This document shows positions 47,288-56,656 of a stretch of 62,137 nucleotides of DNA, in pieces. This stretch comes from Pseudonocardiales bacterium (GTDB lineage Bacteria; Actinomycetota; Actinomycetes; Mycobacteriales; Pseudonocardiaceae), in the NCBI GenBank assembly GCA_019241525.1, contig JAFAWY010000021.1, positions 1-62,137 on the forward strand, read 5' to 3'. The position numbers were made by a program, and so were the translations under genes. Under the pieces are notes generated by a model. The model was given only the letters and a program-made list of their open reading frames with translations. It made no database searches and was not told the DNA's origin. The stretch's first letter is position 1; each line of letters opens with the position of its first letter.

Positions 47288-48083
47288 GCGCCTGGCTGTC
47301 TACCGCGACCTGATCAGGGCCTCGGTCCGCAGTCAGCTGGCCTACCCGACCTCGTTCGCGTTGCAGTGCGCCGGGCAGGCGGTGGTGCAGTTGGAGGACA
47401 TGGTGGTCATCCTGGTGCTGTTCTCCCGGCTCGGGGACATGGGCGGGTTCACCCGGCATGAGGTATTGCTGATCTTCAGCCTCGCCGGGGTATCGTTCGG
47501 GCTGGCTGACCTGCTGGTCGGCTCGGTGGACAAGATCGGCGAACTGGTCCGCACCGGGACGCTTGATGCGCTGCTGCTGCGCCCGGTGCCTGCCATGGTG
47601 CAGATCTGTACTTCCGAGTTCGCGCTGCGCCGGCTCGGCAAGGTAGCCACTGCGCTGGCCGTACTCGGCTACGTGCTGGCCACCGCGCACATCTCGTGGA
47701 CGCCGCTGCGGGTGGCGGTGCTGCTGATCACCCCGGTGACCGGGCTGGTGTTGTTTGGCGCGATCTGGGTGGCGGCCACGGCGACCATCTTCTGGTTGGT
47801 AGAAGGGCAGGAACTGCCCAATGCGGTGACTTACGGCTCCAGCCTGTTCACCTCTTACCCGGTGTCTGTGTTCTCCGGGTGGCTACTGCGGTTGATGGCC
47901 TTTGTGGTGCCGGGCGCATTCGTCGCCTACTACCCGGCGCTGGCAATCCTCGGCAAGCCGGACCCGCTCGGGCTGCCCGCGGTGTTGCCTTACAGCGCCC
48001 CGGTGGTGGCGGTAGTGGCCAGCGGTGTCGCAGCGTTGGCCTGGCGAGCGGGGCTTCGCCACTACGTTGGCACGGGGTCGTGA
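47280..48083 (+). CDS. ABC-2 type permease, second subunit
   Basis: A 267-residue partner permease of the same family: YRDLIRASVRSQLAYPTSFA in the first membrane region, FSRLGDMGGFTRHEVLLIFS, and a last conserved piece PGAFVAYYPALAILGK. It overlaps the first permease and abuts the ATPase gene (stop TGA, then ATG), so the three proteins should be made in equal amounts and form one heterodimeric exporter. Confidence 0.85.
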   Translation: MGERLAVYRDLIRASVRSQLAYPTSFALQCAGQAVVQLEDMVVILVLFSRLGDMGGFTRHEVLLIFSLAGVSFGLADLLVGSVDKIGELVRTGTLDALLLRPVPAMVQICTSEFALRRLGKVATALAVLGYVLATAHISWTPLRVAVLLITPVTGLVLFGAIWVAATATIFWLVEGQELPNAVTYGSSLFTSYPVSVFSGWLLRLMAFVVPGAFVAYYPALAILGKPDPLGLPAVLPYSAPVVAVVASGVAALAWRAGLRHYVGTGS

Positions 48084-49022
48084 ATGGCGCCACTGATCGA
48101 ACTCGACGGGCTGCGGCGAGAATTCCGGCGCCAGCGCGGCATCCGGCTGGCCGCAGTTGACGGGCTCACGCTGACCGTGGCGGCTGGCGAGGCGGTCGGC
48201 CTGCTCGGACCTAATGGAGCGGGCAAGTCGACGACGATCAAGATGCTGACCGGGATCCTGGTGCCCACGGCGGGGCGGGTGCGGGTCTGCGGGCTAGACC
48301 CGGTGCGGCATCGCCGGGAACTGGCCCGGCGGATCGGCGTGGTGTTCGGGCAGCGCAGCCAGCTGTGGTGGGACCTGCCGTTGGCGGAAAGCTTCGCGCT
48401 GTTGCGCACGATCCACCGGGTGGCTGCCTCGGCCCATGCCCGGCGGCTTGCGGAGTGCGTCGACCTGCTGGAGCTGGCGCCGTTTCTAGCCACTCCGGTG
48501 CGGCAGCTGTCACTGGGTCAGCGGATGCGTGGTGAGGTCACCGCGGCACTGCTGCACTCGCCGCAGCTGCTGGTGCTCGACGAGCCGACGGTAGGGCTTG
48601 ACCTGATCAGCAAGGAGCGGCTGCGGACGTTTTTGGCCCGAACCAATGCCGTCGACGGGGTCACCCTGCTGCTGACCACGCATGACCTGCCAGATGTCGA
48701 ACGGCTGTGCCGGCGGCTGGTGGTCATCGACCATGGCCGGGTGCTGGTAGATGGTTCGCTGGCTGAGCTGCGCCGCCGCTTCGGCGGTGCGCGCCGGCTG
48801 GTGGTGGATCTCGTGCAGCCCACCGAAGCACTGGATGGGCTGCCCGGCGTCCTGCACGTCACGGTGGAGGCGGGCGGGCTGCGTCAGCGGCTGGCATTCT
48901 CTGCTGCGGACACCAGCGCCGCGGAGCTCATCTCTGCAGTCGTGGCCCGAGCCGCCGTGCGCGACCTGTTCGTCCTCGAACCCTCCATCGAAGACGTCAT
49001 CCGCACCCTCTACACCACCTAA
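48084..49022 (+). CDS. ABC transporter ATPase for the ABC-2 exporter
   Basis: A 312-residue ATPase: Walker [20 protein letters not shown] loop [16 protein letters not shown] (with the Trp pair of the DUF990 set), signature [16 protein letters not shown] (a variant of LSGGQ with Leu), Walker [13 protein letters not shown], switch [10 protein letters not shown]. The C-terminal 70 residues form the extra domain typical of drug exporters. It is the last gene of the unit, followed three bases later by a very strong hairpin. Confidence 0.92.
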   Translation: MAPLIELDGLRREFRRQRGIRLAAVDGLTLTVAAGEAVGLLGPNGAGKSTTIKMLTGILVPTAGRVRVCGLDPVRHRRELARRIGVVFGQRSQLWWDLPLAESFALLRTIHRVAASAHARRLAECVDLLELAPFLATPVRQLSLGQRMRGEVTAALLHSPQLLVLDEPTVGLDLISKERLRTFLARTNAVDGVTLLLTTHDLPDVERLCRRLVVIDHGRVLVDGSLAELRRRFGGARRLVVDLVQPTEALDGLPGVLHVTVEAGGLRQRLAFSAADTSAAELISAVVARAAVRDLFVLEPSIEDVIRTLYTT

Positions 49023-49024
49023 TG

Positions 49025-49066
49025 CCCCCAAAACAGCAGTCTGGATGCAGACTGCTGTTTTGGGGG
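49025..49066. terminator. Perfect 19-bp hairpin, bidirectional terminator
   Basis: Arms 49025-49043 and 49048-49066 pair without a mismatch around the loop GATG; from the tip outward the stem has CAGACTGCTG, four T, five G. An A-run and T-run are present for both directions, so it can end the exporter operon (stop 49022) and mdh (stop at 49117). The inner 20 bases are the family B palindrome. Confidence 0.85.
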
Positions 49067-49077
49067 GCGTGTTAACA

Positions 49078-49097
49078 GCAGTCTGCATCCAGACTGC
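49078..49097. repeat. Second family B palindrome, opposite orientation
   Basis: GCAGTCTG-CATC-CAGACTGC, identical to the copy at 3445-3464 and inverted relative to 49035-49056. The loops GATG and CATC of the two hairpins are complementary, and longer pairing between the two copies is also possible. Confidence 0.85.
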
Positions 49098-49116
49098 GCT
49101 TTTGAAGGGTGCGGAG

Positions 49117-50073
49117 CTAGAGGTGCTGGATGTCGGCTTGTTTGGCGCGGACGGCTTCAGCGGCTTTGTGCAGCTCGGCCAGCTCGGTGTCGGCGAGCGG
49201 GATCTCGATCACGCGGCGCACGCCGTCGCGGCCCAGCTCCGCGGTGACGCCAAGGTACACACCGGAAATGCCGAACTCCCCGTCCACCCACGCGCAGATC
49301 GGCTGCACCGCACCGGAATCGGTGTAGACCTCGCGCACCATGCGGGCTGCCGCAGCCGACGGGGCGTAGTACGCCGATCCGGTCTTGAGTAGCGCGACGA
49401 CCTCGGCTCCACCGTTGCGGGTGCGGGTGATCAGCTCATCGATCTTTTCGGCAGGGAGCAACTCGGTCAGCGGCTTGCCGTCCACCGTGCAGGCACTGGG
49501 CACCGGGACCATGGTGTCGCCGTGCGAGCCCAGCGTCAGGGTGCGTACCGACGACACCGGGACGGCAAGTTCGTCGGCGACGAAGTTGGTGAACCGCGCG
49601 GTGTCGAGCATCCCCGCCTGACCCATCACCCGGTGCCGGGGGAAACCGGTGGCCAGCTGTGCCAGCGCGGTCATCTCGTCCAGCGGGTTAGATACGACGA
49701 TCACCACGGCGTCCGGCGCGTGCCGGGCGACGTTCTCTGCGACCTGCCGGACGATGCGCGCGTTCACCTCGAGCAGATCCATGCGGCTCATGCCAGGCTT
49801 ACGAGGCAGTCCCGCGGTGATCACCACGATGTCGCTACCGGCGATCGCCTCGTATCCGGAGCCGTCGCGACCGGTGGTCATCCCGACGACCTTGGTTTCG
49901 AAGCCCTCCACTGGCCGGGACTGGTTGATGTCCAGCGCCAGGCCTTCTGGCCTGCCCTCGATGATGTCGGTGAGTACGACGGCGTCGAACAGGTCGTACT
50001 CGGCCAGCCGCTGCGCGGTGGTGGAACCGTAGAACCCGGCGCCGATGACCGCGACCTTGCCCGAACGTGCCAT
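49117..50073 (-). CDS. mdh: Malate dehydrogenase (LDH-like)
   Basis: NAD-dependent enzyme of the lactate/malate family, 318 residues. Seen: VAVIGAGFYGSTTAQRLAEY (nucleotide loop), ITAGLPRKPGMSRMDLLEVN (first Arg pair), VSNPLDEMTALAQLATG, GQAGMLDTARF, and LGSHGDTMVPVPS (catalytic His). The RKPGMSR loop with Arg-Lys-Pro-Gly-Met is the malate type, so Mdh rather than Ldh. With icd nearby it adds to a TCA set. It is separated from the exporter by the hairpins. Confidence 0.93.
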   Translation of the reverse strand: MARSGKVAVIGAGFYGSTTAQRLAEYDLFDAVVLTDIIEGRPEGLALDINQSRPVEGFETKVVGMTTGRDGSGYEAIAGSDIVVITAGLPRKPGMSRMDLLEVNARIVRQVAENVARHAPDAVVIVVSNPLDEMTALAQLATGFPRHRVMGQAGMLDTARFTNFVADELAVPVSSVRTLTLGSHGDTMVPVPSACTVDGKPLTELLPAEKIDELITRTRNGGAEVVALLKTGSAYYAPSAAAARMVREVYTDSGAVQPICAWVDGEFGISGVYLGVTAELGRDGVRRVIEIPLADTELAELHKAAEAVRAKQADIQHL

Positions 50074-50095
50074 GGGGCGAGGCTATCTCCGCTCG

Positions 50096-50386
50096 TTAGT
50101 TGGCAGCCAGCGGTCCCCCGGTGATGGTCAGCGCCACGGCCAGCATCAACAACCCGAACCCGGCGTAGGTGAAAACGTCGAGGGTCCGGCGGCGGACGCC
50201 GAGCAGCCCCATACGTTCGGGTGGCAGTACGGCGCGCAACCCGGCGGCCAGGAGCAACGCACCACCGATGATCACGGTGCCCTCCCGCCAGTGATACTGG
50301 GCGATACGCACCATGCCCACCGCCACCACGGCCAGGATCAGACCGAAGGTCAGCTGGGGCCGCGGGCTCGTCCGCTGGGTGGTCAT
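50096..50386 (-). CDS. DUF3017 membrane protein
   Basis: A 96-residue three-helix membrane protein: [25 protein letters not shown] then [18 protein letters not shown], the recognisable [16 protein letters not shown], and a last helix. Matches DUF3017 (Rv3355c in mycobacteria), which always follows folD. The start overlaps the folD stop by four bases (ATGA), so the two are coupled. Its function is unknown. Confidence 0.85.
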   Translation of the reverse strand: MTTQRTSPRPQLTFGLILAVVAVGMVRIAQYHWREGTVIIGGALLLAAGLRAVLPPERMGLLGVRRRTLDVFTYAGFGLLMLAVALTITGGPLAAN

Positions 50387-51237
50387 GCCCGACCGGCTCG
50401 CTCGGCAGCCTCGACAACGTTGGCCAGCAACATGGCCCTGGTCATCGGCCCAACTCCACCGGGAACCGGCGCCAGGTACCCGGCGATCTTGGCCACCGCC
50501 GGGTCGACGTCCCCGGTCAGCCCGGCGTCGGTGCGGGTGATCCCCACATCGACGACGGCAGCGCCCGGTTTGACCATGTCAGCGGTGATCAATCCGGGCC
50601 GCCCGGCTGCGGCGACCACGATGTCGGCGCGGGAAACCTCAGCGGCCAGGTCGCGGGTGCCGGTGTGACACTGGGTGATTGTTGCGTTCTCACTGCGCCG
50701 GGTGAGCAGCAAAGCCAGGGTGCGTCCGACGGTGATACCGCGTCCCACGATCGTCACCTCAGCGCCGGCGATCGGCACGTCGAAGTGGCGAAGCAATTCC
50801 ACGATCCCGCGCGGAGTGCAGGGCAGCGGCCCCGGCTCGCCGAGCACCAGCCGGCCCAGGTTCATCGGATGCAGGCCGTCGGCATCCTTGGCCGGGTCCA
50901 TCCGTTCCAGTGTCGCGCCGGTGTCGAGGCCTGGCGGCAGCGGGAGCTGCACGATGTAGCCGGTGCAGGTGGGATCGGCGTTCAGCTCGTCGATCACCGC
51001 GAAGAGCTGGTCTTGGGTGGTCGTCGCGGGCAGCTCGCGGCGGATCGAGGCGATGCCGACTGCAGCGCAGTCGCGGTGCTTACCGCGTACGTAAGCGTGC
51101 GAGCCGGGATCGTCGCCGACGATGACGGTGCCCAGCCCGGGTGTCACTCCAGCGCTGCGGAGTGCTGCCACCCGGGTCTTGAGATCAGTGAAGATCTGTT
51201 CCCTGGTCGCTTTGCCGTCTAGCACGATCGCATTCAC
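50383..51237 (-). CDS. folD: Methylenetetrahydrofolate dehydrogenase/cyclohydrolase, FolD
   Basis: Bifunctional one-carbon enzyme. Motifs: [18 protein letters not shown] (substrate Tyr; the usual catalytic Lys of the K-x-K site is in RGKHRDC), [51 protein letters not shown] and a late [14 protein letters not shown]. 284 residues from the GTG at 51237, which begins [11 protein letters not shown] like other FolD and lies a normal distance after AAAGGA; an ATG nine bases earlier is also possible. Same order as Rv3356c-Rv3355c. Confidence 0.94.
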   Translation of the reverse strand: MNAIVLDGKATREQIFTDLKTRVAALRSAGVTPGLGTVIVGDDPGSHAYVRGKHRDCAAVGIASIRRELPATTTQDQLFAVIDELNADPTCTGYIVQLPLPPGLDTGATLERMDPAKDADGLHPMNLGRLVLGEPGPLPCTPRGIVELLRHFDVPIAGAEVTIVGRGITVGRTLALLLTRRSENATITQCHTGTRDLAAEVSRADIVVAAAGRPGLITADMVKPGAAVVDVGITRTDAGLTGDVDPAVAKIAGYLAPVPGGVGPMTRAMLLANVVEAAERAGRA

Positions 51238-51254
51238 GACACGCATCCTTTCAC

Positions 51255-52235
51255 TCAAGTTCGCGCTCGACGACGGGGCAGCGCGATCACCATGACCGAC
51301 ACGAGGGTCAGGGCGGTGCCGGTGATGGTGGTGATGGTGACCGGGCTCGGACCGGCGGGCAGGAGTAAATCGAGCAGTAACCCTCCGACGAGTTGCCCGG
51401 CCACCGCGCCGACTGCCAGCAGGAGCACACCGGTGATGCGGACGATGGCCGCCGAAATGCCGACGGCCAGCACGCCCAAGGGGCCACCGACGTACAACCA
51501 TGGCGTTGCGGGTATCGGCAGTGGCCACCCTCCACGCACCTTGATCTCCACCACCGCGGCTACGGCCAGCGCGGCGGTTCCCATGCCGAAGTTGACCAGT
51601 GCGGCCGCCATTACTCCCGCGCGGGCCGGACCACCGCGCTGCGCGGTCGCCGCGACCAGCCCGTTCACCGCCTGCTGCCAGGCCGTACCGGCTCCCGCGA
51701 GCACGGGCAGCAGCGCGAACCACGCGCTGAGCGCAGCGCCGATCCGGTGTGACACAGCTAGCGCCACGGCCATCAATGCCAATCCGGCACCGGTGACCCG
51801 CCGCCCGGTGACCGGCTGGACACCGCCGGGCCCGGTGCCTGCCCTGTCCACCAGCAGTGAGCTGACCGTCTGCCCGGCCACGACCGCGACGGTGAACACC
51901 GCCACCCCGATCGTCGCCACGGTCAACGCTTGGCACACGACCAGGAAGGCGCCACACACACCTCCGAGCAGCTGGTGGCGGGGCAATGTGTGATCCAGGA
52001 CGGCGGCCCGCACCCGGCCCAGCCCCTGCCGTACCCTTGGCCACACCGTAGCCAGCGCGACCAGCAACAACAGCCCGCCCAGGTTGGATAACGCGGCTGC
52101 GACCACAGCATCGTCGATGCGCTGGCCGAGCTCGCCGTTGATCCGGGCCTGAACGGCAACCGCGACCCCGATTCCGAGTGCGGCTGCGGTGGCAGCCACC
52201 CGGGCACCCTCGGTCGATGCAGGGGCGCTCGTCAC
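51255..52235 (-). CDS. DMT-type transporter (DUF606/YdcZ family)
   Basis: A 326-residue membrane protein with ten helices in two similar halves; the halves begin [20 protein letters not shown] and [15 protein letters not shown], each with the Q-x-x-x-N-G signature of YdcZ/DUF606 transporters. Function is unknown; relatives may transport small metabolites or drugs. The start overlaps the mfpA stop by four bases, so it is transcribed with mfpA, with folD a few bases on. Confidence 0.85.
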   Translation of the reverse strand: MTSAPASTEGARVAATAAALGIGVAVAVQARINGELGQRIDDAVVAAALSNLGGLLLLVALATVWPRVRQGLGRVRAAVLDHTLPRHQLLGGVCGAFLVVCQALTVATIGVAVFTVAVVAGQTVSSLLVDRAGTGPGGVQPVTGRRVTGAGLALMAVALAVSHRIGAALSAWFALLPVLAGAGTAWQQAVNGLVAATAQRGGPARAGVMAAALVNFGMGTAALAVAAVVEIKVRGGWPLPIPATPWLYVGGPLGVLAVGISAAIVRITGVLLLAVGAVAGQLVGGLLLDLLLPAGPSPVTITTITGTALTLVSVMVIALPRRRART

Positions 52236-52846
52236 CGCCCTAGGTCGACCCGCAGGCCGTGTGCTGCGGCGAAGCGGATGGCGGTGTCGACGTCGATCCG
52301 GGCACCGGACAGCTGCGCGGCCACCAGAGCGTCAGCGTCTAACCGGGCACCGCGCAGGTCAGCGTCGTCCAGGCGAGCGTGGTGCAGCCGGGCTCCGGTG
52401 AGATCGACTCCGGACAGGTCAGCGCCACGCAGATCCGCCCGCACCAGGTTCGCCTCGGCCAGCCTGAGCCCGGCGAGTTCCGTCTCCCGCAGATCAGCCT
52501 GACCCAGGGCGGTAAGCCGCAGGTCGACCTCGTGCAGGGTCCACGGCCGCAGCCGGCACTCGCTGATCGTGCTGCCCAGCAGGGAACAGTGGTGCAGCTG
52601 CGAGCCAGCCCACATAGTGCGCTGGAAGGTGCAGGTGTGAAAGGCGGTCCCCCGGTGTTGCGAGTCACCGAGATCGGAGCGGCTGAAGTCGCAATTGGTG
52701 AACCGGCAATTACGGGTGCGCAGTCCTCGTAAATCAGCGTCGGTGAACCGACAGGCGATGAAGCAGCGGCCCACCCACTCCTGATCGGCGAACACTGCAT
52801 CGGTGAAGTCAGCGTCGTTGACGGTCTCGTTGTCAGTCATGGGCAC
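52232..52846 (-). CDS. mfpA: Pentapeptide-repeat protein, MfpA-like
   Basis: Right-handed beta-helix protein that mimics DNA and binds gyrase; the mycobacterial form protects against fluoroquinolones. The 204 residues show the A(D/N)Lxx repeats ([28 protein letters not shown] in pieces) and near the middle the specific stretch [17 protein letters not shown] and [11 protein letters not shown] that match MfpA, ending [13 protein letters not shown]. In mycobacteria mfpA follows a conservon of small GTPase-related genes; those are absent here. It lies between dnaE2 and a DMT transporter gene, separated from dnaE2 by a 22-base array. Confidence 0.9.
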   Translation of the reverse strand: MPMTDNETVNDADFTDAVFADQEWVGRCFIACRFTDADLRGLRTRNCRFTNCDFSRSDLGDSQHRGTAFHTCTFQRTMWAGSQLHHCSLLGSTISECRLRPWTLHEVDLRLTALGQADLRETELAGLRLAEANLVRADLRGADLSGVDLTGARLHHARLDDADLRGARLDADALVAAQLSGARIDVDTAIRFAAAHGLRVDLGR

Positions 52847-52895
52847 GTCTTCACCTTCTCAGTACAGCCCGACAACGGGTGGGACGCCGTCCCGA

Positions 52896-52961
52896 CGAGC
52901 GCAGGTACGCGACATATCGGGCACAGGGGCGCGACACGCGGGGCACCGGAGCACGACACGC
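52896..52961 (-). repeat. 22-base phased array downstream of dnaE2
   Basis: Three minus-strand units with right ends at 52961, 52939 and 52917. The first two start GCGTGTCG; the third is degenerate (ATATGTCG). The first begins five bases after the dnaE2 stop, in the dnaE2 sense. Confidence 0.88.
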
Positions 52962-52966
52962 AGGGG

Positions 52967-55900
52967 TTAGCGGAAGTTTCGAGATTGGGAGCGCACCTGC
53001 ATGTCCAGGGCGGCGGCGTGCTCGGCGAGCACGTTGATCACTCCCTCGGCGATCTGCAACCGGCCACGCACCAGCAGTGCCGGGCAGGACCGGACGGTGG
53101 TGCGGTACCGGACCCAGAAACCCGGCGAGCAGATCACATTCACCATGCCGGTCTCATCTTCCAGATTCAGGAAGGTGACCCCGCCCGCGGTGGCTGGACG
53201 TTGCCGGTGGGTTACCGCGCCGGCGACCAGCACCCGCTGCCCGTCCCCGCGCTCGGCCAGTTCGGCGGCCGGCACCACGCCCAGCCTGGCTAAGTCGGCC
53301 CGGAGGAACTCGGTGGGAAAGCTGCCCGGTGAGACCCCGGTGGCCCACACGTCGGCGGCGGCGAGTTCCAAGGCACTCATCCCGGGCAGCGCAGGGGCGC
53401 TGTCTCCCACCGCGGTGCCGGGCAGCCGGTCTGGCCGCTGCGCGGCCACCGCTCCGGCAGACCACAGCGCTTGCCGGCGTTGCGGGGCAAGCTCGTCGAA
53501 CGCCCCACCGGTGGCCAGCGCCTCGGCCTGGGCGGTAGTCAGCCCCACCCGGTGCGCGACGTCGGCGATGCTGCGGTAGTGACCGCGCGCGTCCCGCTCA
53601 GCGACCAGCCGGGTGGCCAGCGGCTGGCCCACCGTGCGCACCATGGCCAGCCCCAGGCGCACCGCCCGCTCCGGCGCGCCTTCCGCGGCGGGTTCCAGCC
53701 CGGCATGCACCCCGCTGGTGTTGATGTCCGGCCCTCGGACCGTGACGCCGTGCCGCCGCGCATCGGCGATCAACGACTGCGGGGAATAGAAACCCATCGG
53801 TTGGGCGCGCAGCAGGGCGGCGCAGAACGCCGCGGGGTAGTAATGCTTGAACCAGGCGCTGTAGTACACCAGCGAGGCGAAGCTGATCGAGTGGCTTTCC
53901 GGAAAGCCGAAGTTGGCGAAGGCCAGCAGCTTGCGATAAATCTTCTCGGCGAGTTCACCGGTGATCCCTTGGCGGGCCATCCCGTCGAACAGCCGCCCGC
54001 GCAGTCGTTCCATCCGCTCGGTGGATCGCTTGGCGCCCATCGCACGGCGCAGCTCGTCGGCCTCGGCGGCAGAGAAACCGGCGACGTCGATGGCCATCTG
54101 CATCAGCTGCTCCTGGAACAGCGGCACACCCAGCGTCTTGCGCAGCGCTTTGGCCAGCAGCGGGTGGTCATAATCCCAGGCCTCCTGGCCGTTGCGGCGC
54201 CGGATGTAGGGGTGCACCGAGTCACCCTGGATAGGGCCGGGACGGATCAGCGCGACCTCGACCACCAGGTCGTAGAAGCAGCGCGGCTTGAGCCGGGGCA
54301 AGGTGGCCATCTGCGCGCGGGATTCCACCTGGAACACCCCGACCGAATCCGCCCGAGCCAGCATCGCGTAGACAGCCGGGTCGGTGGGCTGGAGATCGGA
54401 CAGCTGCACCCGGTGCCGGTAGTGCCGGGCCACCAGATCGACCGCGTAGTGCAGCGCCGAGAGCATCCCGAGCCCCAGCAGGTCGAACTTGACCAGACCG
54501 GCGGCAGCGCAGTCATCTTTGTCCCACTGCACCACCGATCGGTGCTCCATCCGCGCCCACTCCACCGGGCAGACCTCGGCCACCGGGCGGGAACAGATCA
54601 CCATGCCACCGGAGTGGATGCCCAGATGCCGGGGAAATCCCTCCAGCTGGCCGGCCAGCACCAGTACCGGCTCGGGAATAGTGAGACCTGCTTGCAGGGT
54701 CGAACCATTAACAGTGAGACCTGCTTGCAGGGTCGAACCATTAACACCGGTCTCGGCCTTGGCCTGACCCAGCGGCCCCCACCGGTCGATCTGCTTGCTC
54801 CACGCATCCTGGGTGCCTGCGGAGTAGCCCAGCGCCTTGGCCACATCCCGCACCGCCGAGCGGGCCCGGTAGGTGATCACGTTGGCGACCTGGGCAGCGC
54901 GGTCCCGGCCGTACTTGCTGTAGACGTACTGGATGGCCTCCTCGCGCCGGTCGGATTCGATGTCGAGGTCGATGTCGGGATAGCCGTCCCGATCGGGGGC
55001 GAGGAACCGTTCGAAAAGCAGGTCCATCGCCACCGCGTCGACGCTGGTGATGCCAGCGCGTAGCAGACCGCGGAATTGGCCGCCGAGCCGCGACCCTGGC
55101 AGAAGATGCCGGCCCGCCGGCAGAACGCCACGATGTCGTGGACGATGAGGAAGTAGCCGGGGAAGTTCTTCTTCTCGATGACAGCCAGCTCATGCTCGAT
55201 CTGGTGGTAGGCACCGGGACGCTCGTCGTAGCTGCCATAGCGGGTGGCCGCGCCGAGCCAGGTAAGTTCGCGCAGCAGGCTGGCCTCGGTGTGACCGCCG
55301 GGGACGGCGAACGGCGGCAGGTCCGGCGCCACCAGGCGCAGATCGAAGGAGCACTCCCGACCCAGCGCGGCGGCCCGCTCGACCGCTCCAGGCCAGCGGG
55401 CGAACCGGTCGGCCATCTCGGCACCAGAACGTAGGTGCGCCGTTGCCGCGGCCGGCAGCCAGCCAGCCATCTCGTCCAGACTGCGCCGGGCCCGGACCGC
55501 GGCCAGCGCGGTGGCCAGCCGGTGCCGGGACGGGGTGGCATAGTGCGCGGCGGTGGTGGCAACGATATCCAGCCCGTACGCTGCGGCCAGGGCGGCGAGC
55601 TCGTCGTTGCGCTCAGTGTCGTCCGCCAAGCCGTTGGCAGTGAGCTCGACGATGACGTGATCCACGCCGAACAACTCGGTCAGACGGCGTAGCTGCGTGG
55701 CCGCAGCGGCCGGACCTTCGCGCTCCAGCGCCCGGCGCACCGCTGCCTTGCGGCAACCGGTGAGCACCACCCAGTGCCCGCCTGCGGCGGCGGCTACCGC
55801 GTCAAGGTCGTAGACCGGTCTGCCCTTCTGTTTCCCGGCGATCTGCGCATCACTGATCACCCGGGACAACCTGCGGTAACCCTCGGGCTCGCGGGCCAGC

Positions 55901-56373
55901 ACGAGCAGGTGCTCACCCTCTGGGTCAGGTATCCCGTTCTGTGGTGCGGTGAGGCCGAGAGTGAGCTCCGCCCCGAATACGGTCTTGACGCCCAGCTCGC
56001 GGGCCGCCTCGGCAAAGCGCACCACTCCGTACATCCCGTCGTGGTCGGTGATCGCGATCGCGTCCAACTCCAGCCGAGCCGCCTCTTCGACCAATTCCTC
56101 AGGGTGACTGGCCCCGTCCAGGAAGCTGAAGTTGGAGTGGCAGTGCAGCTCGGCGTAGGGAGTGCGCGGCTGGGTCTCCGGGAACTGGGTCTCCGGGAAC
56201 TGGACCGACGTTAGCGGCGGCTCGTACCGGTGCCGGTGGCGTGTCCACGCCGGGCTGTCCCCGCCGTCCCCTGGGTGTTCCTCGTCGCGATGCCGTGTCC
56301 TGGACCCGGCGGGTCGCCCGGACAGTGCCCACTCCAGGTCCGTCCACCGCACTGGCGGGTTGTTCCAACTCAT
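52967..56373 (-). pseudogene. dnaE2: Error-prone DNA polymerase III alpha, DnaE2, with one frameshift
   Basis: SOS translesion polymerase of about 1,135 codons, split by one frameshift. The N-part (ATG 56373 after GGGAG) has the PHP domain: YAELHCHSNFSFLDGASHPE and ITDHDGMYGVVRFAEA. It reads through FCQGRGSAANSAVCYAL and then leaves frame. The other frame resumes at ITSVDAVAMDLLFERF and gives PDIDLDIE with the catalytic Asp pair, FPRHLGIHSGGMVI and the normal end RSQSRNFR. Adding one base (an extra G making CTGGGC) near 55053 restores one protein, so as written the palm residues are out of frame. The remainder is intact, apart from a 22-residue tandem insertion (54680-54745). It could be real loss, phase variation, ribosomal shifting or a sequencing error. 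Confidence 0.9.
54680..54745. repeat. Two exact 33-base tandem units inside dnaE2
   Basis: 54680-54712 and 54713-54745 are identical and in frame, adding VNGSTLQAGLT twice just before PEPVLVLAGQLEGFPRH. The unit is richer in A/T than its surroundings and includes CCTGCTTGCAGG, which can fold. Other DnaE2 proteins, as I recall, have an ordinary short loop here. Confidence 0.9.
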
Positions 56374-56438
56374 CGCTCCCCCATCAGAATGGTGGCGGAT
56401 CAGGCTCGAGTGGATGTAGGTGGTGCGGCCGTGGTAAT

Positions 56439-56454
56439 TCGAACACATGTTCGA
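56439..56454. promoter_or_regulatory. LexA (SOS) box upstream of dnaE2
   Basis: TCGAACACATGTTCGA is a perfect 16-base palindrome of the actinobacterial LexA form TCGAAC-N4-GTTCGA, 66 bases before the dnaE2 ATG. Confidence 0.93.
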
Positions 56455-56615
56455 TGATAGCAGGTTGTCCCGTGCAGGGGGCAAGTCAGGGCTGGAAGCA
56501 GGCACGGCACCGACGACCAGACCATCGCAAGGAAGATCTCAACTGTGCGGTGAACGCGATCACGTTGATGGCAGTTCCTTGCAGACGGCGACCCGAGCAT
56601 CGGTGCGGTCCTGCA

Positions 56616-56633
56616 CTCGCCAGGGCTGGCGAG
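56616..56633 (-). terminator. Hairpin after the PAC2 gene
   Basis: CTCGCCA-GGGC-TGGCGAG, 7-bp stem, 24 bases beyond the PAC2 stop on the minus strand. It has no T-run, so it may be an RNA-end or Rho-aided structure. The rest of 56374-56656 holds the SOS box and no gene I can see. Confidence 0.4.
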
Positions 56634-56656
56634 GGGCGCGACTTACCCGGGCCTCC

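Noticed and set aside
54680-54745. 33-base units in dnaE2 as tRNA T-arm or attachment site
   Set aside because: GGTTCGA is present on the minus strand but no acceptor or anticodon stem can be built, and the units keep the reading frame.
53471-55063. A 530-codon open frame opposite dnaE2
   Set aside because: Arises from GC-rich third positions of dnaE2; its sequence is Arg/Gly/His-rich with no fold, and it would not explain the SOS box.
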